Shown here in pieces: positions 37,847-44,736 of a stretch of DNA of 64,000 bases; position 1 is the first letter of the stretch; each line of letters opens with the position of its first letter. The stretch is from Steroidobacter gossypii. GTDB lineage: Bacteria > Pseudomonadota > Gammaproteobacteria > Steroidobacterales > Steroidobacteraceae. The notes under the pieces were generated by a model. The model was given only the letters and a program-made list of their open reading frames with translations, made no database searches and was not told the DNA's origin. The stretch lies in the NCBI RefSeq assembly GCF_016801985.1, contig NZ_JAEVLS010000001.1, positions 62,001 to 126,000 of the forward strand. The letters run 5' to 3'. The translations under genes were made by a program, and so were the position numbers.

Positions 37847-39022
37847 ATGACAACGACCGAGATCGAGCGCTTCAGTTTCCAGGCGCAACCGCGGGCACTG
37901 GACGATCTTCGGCAGCGACTTCATCGCACGATCTGGCCCGATGAAGTCGCCGCCGAACCCTGGCGGTACGGGCCGCCGGTCGCGTACATGCAGCGCTTCG
38001 TCGATTACTGGCTCAACAAATATGATTGGCCAGCTCAACAGGCGCGACTGAACTCGTTTCCGCAGTTCACCGCGCAGCTCGACGAGCACCGCATCCATTT
38101 CATCCATCAAGTCGGTGCGGGTCCCGCGCCGATGCCACTCGTGCTGACACACGGTTGGCCGGGTAGCGTCGTCGAGATGCTCGAGATCATTCCGCTGCTC
38201 ACGGATCCGGCGGCGCACGGCGCGGATCCGGCGGATTCGTTCACTGTCATCGCGCCTTCCATTCCGGGCTACGGGTTCTCCAGCCGCCCTTCGAAACGAG
38301 GCACGAACGTCTTCGTTGTCGCAGATCTGTGGGCGAAACTGATGACTGCGCTCGGCTATTCGCGCTTCGGTGTACAAGGCGGCGATTGGGGCTCCTGGAT
38401 CAGTGCCGCTACCGCGCTCCGGCACCCGGACCGAGTTGCCGGCCTGCATCTGAATTATCTCTCGACACGCTTCCGGCCCGCGCTCGGCCCGAACGATGCG
38501 CCGTTGAGCGCCGCCGAAGAGGAATATCTCGCTCGCGTGGCCCGATGGGCCGACACTGAGGGCGGCTACATTGCCATTCAGGGAACGAAACCGCTCACCT
38601 TGAGCTACGCGCTCACCGACTCACCCGCGGGCCTCGCGGCCTGGCACGTCGAGAAGTTTCGCAGCTGGAGCGACTGCCGCCTGGAGCCTGACGAAGCGCT
38701 CACCAAAGACGACATGATCACCGACATCATGCTTTACTGGCTGACCGGCACGACGCATTCGGCCATGCGGTTCTACAGCGAATCCAAGGAACATCCTTTT
38801 CACCTCGCGGCCGGCCAGAGAATCACTCCTCCTTGCGGCATCGTTCATCTGCCGAAGGAGCTCCCCATGCCGCCGCGCAGCTGGGCCGAACGCGCATTCC
38901 ACGTCGTGCACTGGTCCAGCCTGCCTCGCGGCGGTCATTTCGCCGCCTGGGAGCAGCCTGAATTGCTCGCGCAGGACATTCGGGATTTCTTCCGGCCGCT
39001 GCGGGCGAGTATCGTATCGTGA
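37847..39022 (+). CDS. Epoxide hydrolase family protein
   Basis: 391-residue alpha/beta hydrolase with the epoxide-hydrolase N-terminal extension (FSFQAQPRALDDLRQRLH), oxyanion motif LTHGWPGSVVEML, nucleophile Asp in VQGGDWGSWISA, lid region and catalytic His in LPRGGHFAAWEQPELLA. Likely hydrolyses epoxides to diols in detoxification or degradation. GACAGGAGGG precedes the ATG. The GNAT gene follows after 32 bases. Confidence 0.92.
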   Translation: MTTTEIERFSFQAQPRALDDLRQRLHRTIWPDEVAAEPWRYGPPVAYMQRFVDYWLNKYDWPAQQARLNSFPQFTAQLDEHRIHFIHQVGAGPAPMPLVLTHGWPGSVVEMLEIIPLLTDPAAHGADPADSFTVIAPSIPGYGFSSRPSKRGTNVFVVADLWAKLMTALGYSRFGVQGGDWGSWISAATALRHPDRVAGLHLNYLSTRFRPALGPNDAPLSAAEEEYLARVARWADTEGGYIAIQGTKPLTLSYALTDSPAGLAAWHVEKFRSWSDCRLEPDEALTKDDMITDIMLYWLTGTTHSAMRFYSESKEHPFHLAAGQRITPPCGIVHLPKELPMPPRSWAERAFHVVHWSSLPRGGHFAAWEQPELLAQDIRDFFRPLRASIVS

Positions 39023-39054
39023 TGAACAATTGCTCGCGCCAATGAGGTGAGGCC

Positions 39055-39558
39055 ATGCTGCGACTGGCGACGCCAGCGGACCGGGACGCCGTCTATTCGA
39101 TCTACATGCATCCCGAGGTGATTCCGTACCTTGGGTACGATCCCATGCCTGCGGAAGCCTTCGTTCCAATCTTTCAAGAGCTGCTGGATTGCCGCTCGTT
39201 CTACGTCTTCGAGCGCGATGGCAAAGTCGCGGGTTTCATCCGGAGCTCGCGTCAGCCCGGGCGCGCGGCGCATGTGGCTTACCTGGGCACCTTCGCGGTG
39301 TCGCCGGATTGGCATGGGACGGGGGTGGCGCGACAGATCATGGAAGAAACGATCGCCCTGCTGAAAAAACAAGGCGTGTTGCGATTGGAGTTGCAACTGG
39401 AGCCCGACAATCCACGAGCGCTCGCCTTCTACACCAAGCTTGGCTTCCAGCAAGAGGGGCGCTTGCGCGCTGCTTACAAGCGCGCCGGCGACCCTCATTA
39501 CACCGACGAGATCTATATGGGCCTGCTACTGGCGGACCTTCCAACCGCATCGAGTTAA
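39055..39558 (+). CDS. GNAT family N-acetyltransferase
   Basis: 167 residues with the acetyl-CoA binding strand and loop GTFAVSPDWHGTGVARQIMEE (motif A, Q/RxxGxG/A variant) and the C-terminal ALAFYTKLGFQQEGRLRAAYK. Overall like RimJ/phosphinothricin acetyltransferase relatives; substrate unknown. GAGGTGAGG precedes the ATG. It converges with the C13 peptidase gene two bases later. Confidence 0.9.
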   Translation: MLRLATPADRDAVYSIYMHPEVIPYLGYDPMPAEAFVPIFQELLDCRSFYVFERDGKVAGFIRSSRQPGRAAHVAYLGTFAVSPDWHGTGVARQIMEETIALLKKQGVLRLELQLEPDNPRALAFYTKLGFQQEGRLRAAYKRAGDPHYTDEIYMGLLLADLPTASS

Positions 39559-39560
39559 TC

Positions 39561-41147
39561 TCACCCGGCGGTGAGTTCGTCGAGAACGGTTCGGATATTG
39601 CTGCCGACGGAGATTTGAGGATTGGAGAAGCCGTCGTCTTTCTTGCCGTCGATCTCGCGTTGTTTGATGACGGGGACGGCGGCTTTGAACGCCTCTTCGA
39701 ACGATAATGTCTTGCGCAACTGCTCGTCGAACACGGCGCGGCCGAAAAAGGTGAGCTCGGAATTCGAACCGCAGCCGTAGGAAGTGTGATCCTTGTCGGC
39801 CGCGGTCATGACCAGCGTATCGTCGTTTCGCAGCGGCTCGATCCAGCCGCCGGAGTAGCACGCCGAAACGGCGATAACGCGATGGCGGATGCCCAGCTCA
39901 TCGAGCATCGAGCGCAGCTCGTCCGCCGTCAGATCTTCGACGTGCAGCGGCCAATTCTCCGCGGCGAGCTTGAAATCGGCGCCGCCATGGGAGGTGAGAT
40001 AGATGACCAGCACGTCGCGTTCGGGGTTCATGGCCTTGGCCAAAGCCTGAAGGCTGCGCTCCAGGTTGCGAGTCGTCGCCCACGGAAACTCATTCGCGGT
40101 GGTCGCATTGTTCACAAGGCGCACGACGCGCCCCCAAGCGCCGAAGCGCTCTTCCAGCACCTGCTTCACCATGGCGCTTTCGCGCAGGAACACGTCCTCG
40201 GCGTACGGCGCATAGATCAAACCGAACGTTTGTCTTTTGTCGCCCGTGGACGGAACGATGGCTTGCAACGAGCCTTGCAGCAACGTTTGCTGAGTCTCGA
40301 ACACCTCCTGGCTGAGTGTGAGCGATGCGTACTCTTCGTCTTCGTACGACTCGAGCGGTTGCCATGCCTGGGTGGAGATCTGCCAACTGGCGGCGATCTG
40401 CACGATGATCGCGTACACCAGCAGGCTCGCGGCGACGAGCATCGAGCGCGTGACTGCTCGCGATATTCGCCACATCGCTATGCCGAGCCAGAACCAGAGC
40501 GCCCCGTAGAACACCCAGGCCAACGTGTCGCCCTGCTCCCACCATCCGGGCTGATAGGCGCGCACGGCGATTCCGAGCAGAGTGATCGGGACCGAGGCGA
40601 TCGTGAAGAGCAGATACCAAGCGGCCACGGGTGAGGCGTGGGCGGCTTTCTCACGTGTCCATTCAAGCACCGACCACAGCCCGAAAATCAGCAGCGCGCT
40701 GGGCGCCCAGCCGAACAGAAAGGAGCGGACATCGAACCACGCCGGGCCGTCCACTTCGTATCTTGAAGCAGCTGTCACAATCGCGGTCGACCCAGCCACC
40801 AGCAGCAACATCGGCCACGCGCCGGGGCCCTCGGGGAGTTGCAGTACAGGTCGCAGCGTGCTGGCTCTGAATCCCTGCCGGACCCATCCTCGCCAGTTGG
40901 CGCGTCGCGCAGTCTGTGCAGATCGCCTACCCTGTTCAGAAGGCGCAGCCGGTTCGGATGGCGCAGCCCGTTCGGAAGGCGCAGCCGGTTCGGATGGCGC
41001 AGCCTGTTCGGAAGGCGCAGCCGGTTCGGATGGCGCGGCCTGTTCGGAAGGCGCAGCCGGTTCGGGTTGCGCGGCCGGTTCGGATCGCGCATCCGCTTGC
41101 GACGCTCCGGGGCTCACATCTGCGGTGCTCGAAATTTGTCGTTCCAT
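39561..41147 (-). CDS. Membrane-anchored C13 (legumain-like) peptidase with hexapeptide-repeat N-terminus
   Basis: 528 residues in three parts: an Ala/Pro/Ser/Glu-rich N-terminus (~15-75) of repeated AAPSE[PQR] hexapeptides; five or six membrane helices (~95-265); and a C-terminal caspase-like domain (~290-528) with the C13 dyad in VIYLTSHGGADF (His) and VIAVSACYSGGW (Cys), plus DLTADELRSMLDEL and TAADKDHTSYGCG. Bacterial C13 proteins are poorly characterised. The N-terminal repeat would be cytoplasmic or periplasmic depending on helix number, so topology is not settled. Confidence 0.9.
   Translation of the reverse strand: MERQISSTADVSPGASQADARSEPAAQPEPAAPSEQAAPSEPAAPSEQAAPSEPAAPSERAAPSEPAAPSEQGRRSAQTARRANWRGWVRQGFRASTLRPVLQLPEGPGAWPMLLLVAGSTAIVTAASRYEVDGPAWFDVRSFLFGWAPSALLIFGLWSVLEWTREKAAHASPVAAWYLLFTIASVPITLLGIAVRAYQPGWWEQGDTLAWVFYGALWFWLGIAMWRISRAVTRSMLVAASLLVYAIIVQIAASWQISTQAWQPLESYEDEEYASLTLSQEVFETQQTLLQGSLQAIVPSTGDKRQTFGLIYAPYAEDVFLRESAMVKQVLEERFGAWGRVVRLVNNATTANEFPWATTRNLERSLQALAKAMNPERDVLVIYLTSHGGADFKLAAENWPLHVEDLTADELRSMLDELGIRHRVIAVSACYSGGWIEPLRNDDTLVMTAADKDHTSYGCGSNSELTFFGRAVFDEQLRKTLSFEEAFKAAVPVIKQREIDGKKDDGFSNPQISVGSNIRTVLDELTAG
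40932..41090 (-). repeat. 18-bp tandem repeat array in the C13 peptidase gene
   Basis: About nine copies of an 18-bp unit alternate between GGTTCGGATGGCGCAGCC and TGTTCGGAAGGCGCAGCC on the plus strand, giving a higher-order 36-bp period. They encode the AAPSEP/AAPSEQ hexapeptides. Such an array can change copy number by slippage without breaking the frame. Confidence 0.9.
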
Positions 41148-41246
41148 TCCGTTATCTTAGTCCTGCGACTCCGGCTCGGCCGGGCGTGCTCCACGTTATG
41201 ATCGGATCCTTCGCCATCAGCAACGAACGCTCCGACGCGAGACTCA

Positions 41247-41684
41247 ATGCCACCGGCCTATCGACTCAACCAGCTCTGCAAGGCTCGCGATCTGCTCGGC
41301 GATGTGACCCAGCCGAGCGTCTCGATCGGCCAGGCTGCGCGCGAGGCGAGCATGTCGCCCTACCACTTCATTCGCACATTCGCCGCGGCCTTCGGTGAGA
41401 CTCCGCACCAGTTCCGGACGCGCCAACGGATGTCCAACGCACAGCGACTGCTCGCGCGCGGCCACTCGGTGACGGAAGTCTGCCTGGAGCTCGGCTTCGC
41501 CAGCCTGGGATCCTTCAGCTCGCTGTTCTCACGTCAGATGGGCATCTCACCTGCGGCTTATCAACGCAGCCTGCGCCGATCGGTTTACATTCCCGACTGG
41601 ACGCCGCATCCGCCGTCGTGCCTGCTGCTGATGGGCGGGCCCGAGGCAATCGCAATTTTCGAGAAGCGCTTGCGAAGGATCTGA
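41247..41684 (+). CDS. AraC family transcriptional regulator (DNA-binding domain only)
   Basis: 145 residues, essentially one AraC-type double helix-turn-helix: VSIGQAAREASMSPYHFIRTF and SVTEVCLELGFASLGSFSSLF followed by the PAAYQRSLR signature. No effector-binding domain is present. It lies 42 bases before a VOC-family gene, which it may control; pairs of this kind occur widely. A ribosome-binding site is not obvious at 41247. Confidence 0.9.
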   Translation: MPPAYRLNQLCKARDLLGDVTQPSVSIGQAAREASMSPYHFIRTFAAAFGETPHQFRTRQRMSNAQRLLARGHSVTEVCLELGFASLGSFSSLFSRQMGISPAAYQRSLRRSVYIPDWTPHPPSCLLLMGGPEAIAIFEKRLRRI

Positions 41685-41725
41685 GCCATCATGGCGGAGC
41701 TTTTTCGGAACTACGGAGCCCGTCG

Positions 41726-42118
41726 ATGAGAATCAAACTGGTCAGCATCTTTGTCGACGACCAGGACAAAGCCGTACGCTTTTACACGGAGGTGCTCAGC
41801 TTCATCAAGAAGCGCGACTTCCCGATCGGGGGCGCGCGCTGGATCGAGGTCGTGTCGCCCGAAGGGCCAGACGATCTGATGCTGATCCTCGAGCCGAACA
41901 GCCACCCCGCCGCAAGCGCCTATCAAGCCGCCCTGTTGAAAGACGGCATTCCTTGTACCGCCTTCGAGAGCACGGACATCCACGCAGAGGTCAAGCGCCT
42001 CAAAGACAAGGGTGTGACTTTCACCATCGAGCCGACGCCCGCCGGCGAGGTGATCATGGCGGTGTTCTCGGATACGTGCGGCAACTTGATTCAGATGTAT
42101 CAGATGATCAAGACCTGA
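41726..42118 (+). CDS. VOC family protein (glyoxalase/bleomycin-resistance-like)
   Basis: 130 residues from ATG 41726 with paired beta-alpha-beta-beta-beta units: KLVSIFVDDQDKAVRFYTEVL and HAEVKRLKDKGVTFTIEP ... FSDTCGNLIQMYQM. Small VOC proteins bind metals and act on or sequester small molecules; the substrate cannot be assigned. Co-directional with the AraC regulator, convergent with the HNH gene. Confidence 0.9.
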   Translation: MRIKLVSIFVDDQDKAVRFYTEVLSFIKKRDFPIGGARWIEVVSPEGPDDLMLILEPNSHPAASAYQAALLKDGIPCTAFESTDIHAEVKRLKDKGVTFTIEPTPAGEVIMAVFSDTCGNLIQMYQMIKT

Positions 42119-42267
42119 AAGGCTGCGGGGATTGGCGCGCTGGCGGGCAGGCGCGCCCGTCAGCCGCAAGCGCCCGACCTCACCCGGCTACTGCAAAACT
42201 GCAGCGGCTGGTCGCACAGAAATCTGCATCGTCTCCGGTCGTCGCGTTTCCGGCGGTCGCGATCCGG

Positions 42268-43617
42268 TTATCGTTTTTGTCGCGCCCGATTTAGCAAAGC
42301 CTCGACCGCCCATGCGTGATCGTAGGACTCTCCGTCCCATCGAGTCGCCGCCGTTTTACGGTCGATGTGCAAGCCCTGCTCTTCATGCTGCTCGACCAGC
42401 TGATACCAATCTCCGAGCGGCTGGGTGTGATCGGGGGCCGTGCTGTCGAAAGACTTGCCAGTCGGCGTCACGAAACGAATCGCGCCGTCGTCTAACACCA
42501 AGACCACGACGTTTCCTTCATGCACTTGTCGGTGGTGATGTTTGCAAAGGCTGACGAGATTGGAGAGCTTCGTCTCGCCACCATGCGCCCAATGCTGAAT
42601 GTGATGGCCGTCCAGGAATCGCGTGTTGGTGCAACCCGGGAAACGACAGCAGCCGCGATCTCGCGACTTGAGCGCGCGGTGTAGCGCGGGCGGTATACTT
42701 CGCGTCTTTCTTCCCACATTGAGCGGCTCGCCGTCCTCGTTTTCTACAATAGGAACGACGCTGCAGTCACAAGACAACCGCCGGGCCGTCTCCGCAGCCA
42801 TACTCGGCCCGTGTTCAAAGTTGCATCGCCCGGGAGCGCTGTCTCGCAACGTCTCCGCGTCCACATGCACCACGATCTGATGTCGATCGCCTCCCTTCAT
42901 CGCGGCCGGCCCATGCGCCAGATAACTCTCCGCCAAGATCGCGAGAGCATCTGCCTTCCCGGCCGTCGGCTGAGGACGCAATTTAACAGATGACGTTTCC
43001 GCAGAAACGTCCGCTGAGATTTCTTCCATGGCGCCTTCGATCGCCTTGATAAACATCTGGCCCGCTTCGGCCGGCAACCGCGCCTTGATCACCAGCATCC
43101 CGTCCTGATCGTGAAACCAGGTGAGCTTCCGATCCGCCTGTTGCTGCGCCTCTCGTCCCAGCTCCTCCGCCTCCTTGCATCGACGGAAGTCGCGCACGAT
43201 GCGCTCCACGTGCACCGCCGTGCCATGCAGCGCGTACATCAGTAAGGTCTCTTCCGTATTCGGGCATGCCACGCGCGTCAACGCGCGCACCTTCGCATAG
43301 CTCAACTCTCCGCGCTCCATCGCCGCGGCAATCTTCGGCAGATTGGCTAGCGCATGTGCCGTGCGCACCTTCTCGCGCGCCGCGCCCATGTCGATACCGC
43401 ACTTCCAATTGAGCCAATGCGCGCAGGACGCCGTGGCGCCATCTCCGCCCCACCCTTTTTGGCGGTCCCATTCCGCGATGAGCGTCAGGAAGCGATAGTT
43501 GGCCGCGTTCAAATGCCCCGCGAGCTTGACGATCTCATCGCCGAGCGCTTCGAGTGCCTGCCGTTTGGCAAGCCGCGTCTGGTAATCGTCGTACTGGCCG
43601 ACTTCTTCCTGGATCAT
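42268..43617 (-). CDS. HNH endonuclease with DUF222 domain
   Basis: 449 residues. The N-terminal DUF222 region (~15-300, helical, e.g. HWLNWKCGIDMGAAREKVRTA) is followed by a C-terminal HNH/McrA-like nuclease with zinc Cys residues in CRFPGCTNTRFLDGHHI (HH of the active site), NLVSLCKHHHRQVHEG. These 13E12-type proteins are scattered as multicopy accessory genes; their biology is not settled. It lies 88 bases after a small gene, and both appear to sit under the LexA-overlapped promoter at 44320-44348, so DNA-damage control is likely. Confidence 0.93.
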   Translation of the reverse strand: MIQEEVGQYDDYQTRLAKRQALEALGDEIVKLAGHLNAANYRFLTLIAEWDRQKGWGGDGATASCAHWLNWKCGIDMGAAREKVRTAHALANLPKIAAAMERGELSYAKVRALTRVACPNTEETLLMYALHGTAVHVERIVRDFRRCKEAEELGREAQQQADRKLTWFHDQDGMLVIKARLPAEAGQMFIKAIEGAMEEISADVSAETSSVKLRPQPTAGKADALAILAESYLAHGPAAMKGGDRHQIVVHVDAETLRDSAPGRCNFEHGPSMAAETARRLSCDCSVVPIVENEDGEPLNVGRKTRSIPPALHRALKSRDRGCCRFPGCTNTRFLDGHHIQHWAHGGETKLSNLVSLCKHHHRQVHEGNVVVLVLDDGAIRFVTPTGKSFDSTAPDHTQPLGDWYQLVEQHEEQGLHIDRKTAATRWDGESYDHAWAVEALLNRARQKR

Positions 43618-43705
43618 GATGCTTCTCCAGAAACGACTCTTCTCGATCTTTGCATTCCTCTGCCGCCGTGGTTGGGTCGGCGGCAGAGGACTCCGGCCTG
43701 CTAAC

Positions 43706-44146
43706 TCAAACCATATAAACAGGCGTCGGCTCTCTCACCATGTACGGCCCGTGCCCTGCCGCATCCGGCTCGCCCTCGCTAGGCTCTCCGCCATCGCCCT
43801 TGCCCGCGGCTTGGATCAACGGCCGCAGCTTCTTCAAATCCAACTCCACGACCGCCTCGTTAACCCATTTCTCCAGCGCCTTCGCCACCTCCGCGTGCAA
43901 CTCCGCGTCTTCGTCATCCGCGTACAGCAACACATCCGACAGACAGTGCAGCGTCGCGCGTATCTGCATCAGCAGCGCCCCCACGTTCTCGATGGCCTCC
44001 TCTAATGTTCGCGGTGGCTCTGCCGGCGGCGGCGGCGTAAGTACGCTGCGCGCGGTGCGCGCCGCGCGGGTGGATGGCTCCGCGTGCGCCCTGGTTGGAC
44101 TGCGTCGTGAACGGCGCGGTTTGGAAGTATCATCGTGCTTAGCCAT
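43706..44146 (-). CDS. Small hypothetical protein upstream of the HNH endonuclease
   Basis: 146 residues from ATG 44146 (AGGA upstream). A very basic Arg/Ser/Thr/Pro tail (MAKHDDTSKPRRSRRSPTRA) leads to an amphipathic helical core (TLEEAIENVGALLMQIRATL, AEVAKALEKWVNEAVVELDL) and an acidic end. No known domain was recognised. The basic N-terminus suggests nucleic-acid or partner binding. It is the first gene of the SOS-type transcript, followed by the HNH nuclease, so a partner or modulator of that nuclease is a fair hypothesis. Confidence 0.7.
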   Translation of the reverse strand: MAKHDDTSKPRRSRRSPTRAHAEPSTRAARTARSVLTPPPPAEPPRTLEEAIENVGALLMQIRATLHCLSDVLLYADDEDAELHAEVAKALEKWVNEAVVELDLKKLRPLIQAAGKGDGGEPSEGEPDAAGHGPYMVREPTPVYMV

Positions 44147-44319
44147 GTCATCTTCCTCTTTAAGGTGGCTGGTTAGGCGTTCGGCGGTGTTCGTGCACCG
44201 TCGAGCGCCGCTTTCATGCAATGCACATCTCTCTCTGCGAATCTGTCTGCGGGGCCGCTCGAAAAGTGAGGAAAGGTTCCGAGCGGAGGTCGGTGGTGCT
44301 CGGAAGCGAGCACGGTGAC

Positions 44320-44348
44320 ATCTTAGCGCCAGTGACTGTATATAACAA
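44320..44348 (-). promoter_or_regulatory. Sigma-70 promoter for the HNH operon
   Basis: On the minus strand, TTGTTA (44348-44343) and TAAGAT (44325-44320) are separated by exactly 17 bases, a good housekeeping promoter reading toward the small gene at 44146. The -35 hexamer lies inside the LexA box. Confidence 0.6.
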
Positions 44349-44352
44349 CAGT
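44335..44352. promoter_or_regulatory. LexA (SOS) box
   Basis: ACTGTATATAACAACAGT matches the gammaproteobacterial SOS box (CTGT-N8-ACAG with AT-rich centre and flanking A/T). It covers the -35 of the minus-strand promoter at 44320-44348, the classic repressing position. A plus-strand target is less likely because the next plus gene begins almost 400 bases away. Confidence 0.7.
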
Positions 44353-44736
44353 GTGTCTTTTGCTTCTGATTCATTCGAATTGAATGCACAGGCGCTCGGC
44401 GCTTGGAGGGATCTACATCGCGCAGTGAGCTTCGGTAGCTCGGCTAGCCGAATGACGTCTGCTTACTGGCCAGAAGCGGCCAAAGCGCTACGAAGCAAGT
44501 GCGCACGATGCGACTTTGTCTTATGGCTTGGAGTTGCGTAGTTCTACACCGCTATCCTAAGTTGCTTAGGGCCATCCAGCCGCAGCGCAGCGCCTCTCGC
44601 GTTCCAACGAGCCATGCTTCAGCGCTTCACGATGCCTCGCATCGCGGCTCTAATTGGGCCCCTCACCTGTACAATGGTTCGGCTCCCTCGCTGAGAGGCC
44701 CGATAGCACCGGCCGACCTGTCGAAAGTGGCGGACT

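Larger units (their letters stand above)
44147..44736. other. Gene-free stretch between the HNH operon and the TPR gene
   Basis: 590 bases without a convincing gene. The left part holds the leader and promoter of the minus-strand HNH operon, including a hairpin (GTGCTCG 44296-44302 / CGAGCAC 44307-44313) at the predicted 5' end of the RNA. The right part (44400-44736) is less GC-rich, shows only chance frames and looks like degraded island DNA. Confidence 0.5.

Noticed and set aside
40932-41090. Short-unit array considered as CRISPR
   Set aside because: The 18-bp units are contiguous without spacers and keep a coding frame inside the C13 peptidase gene.
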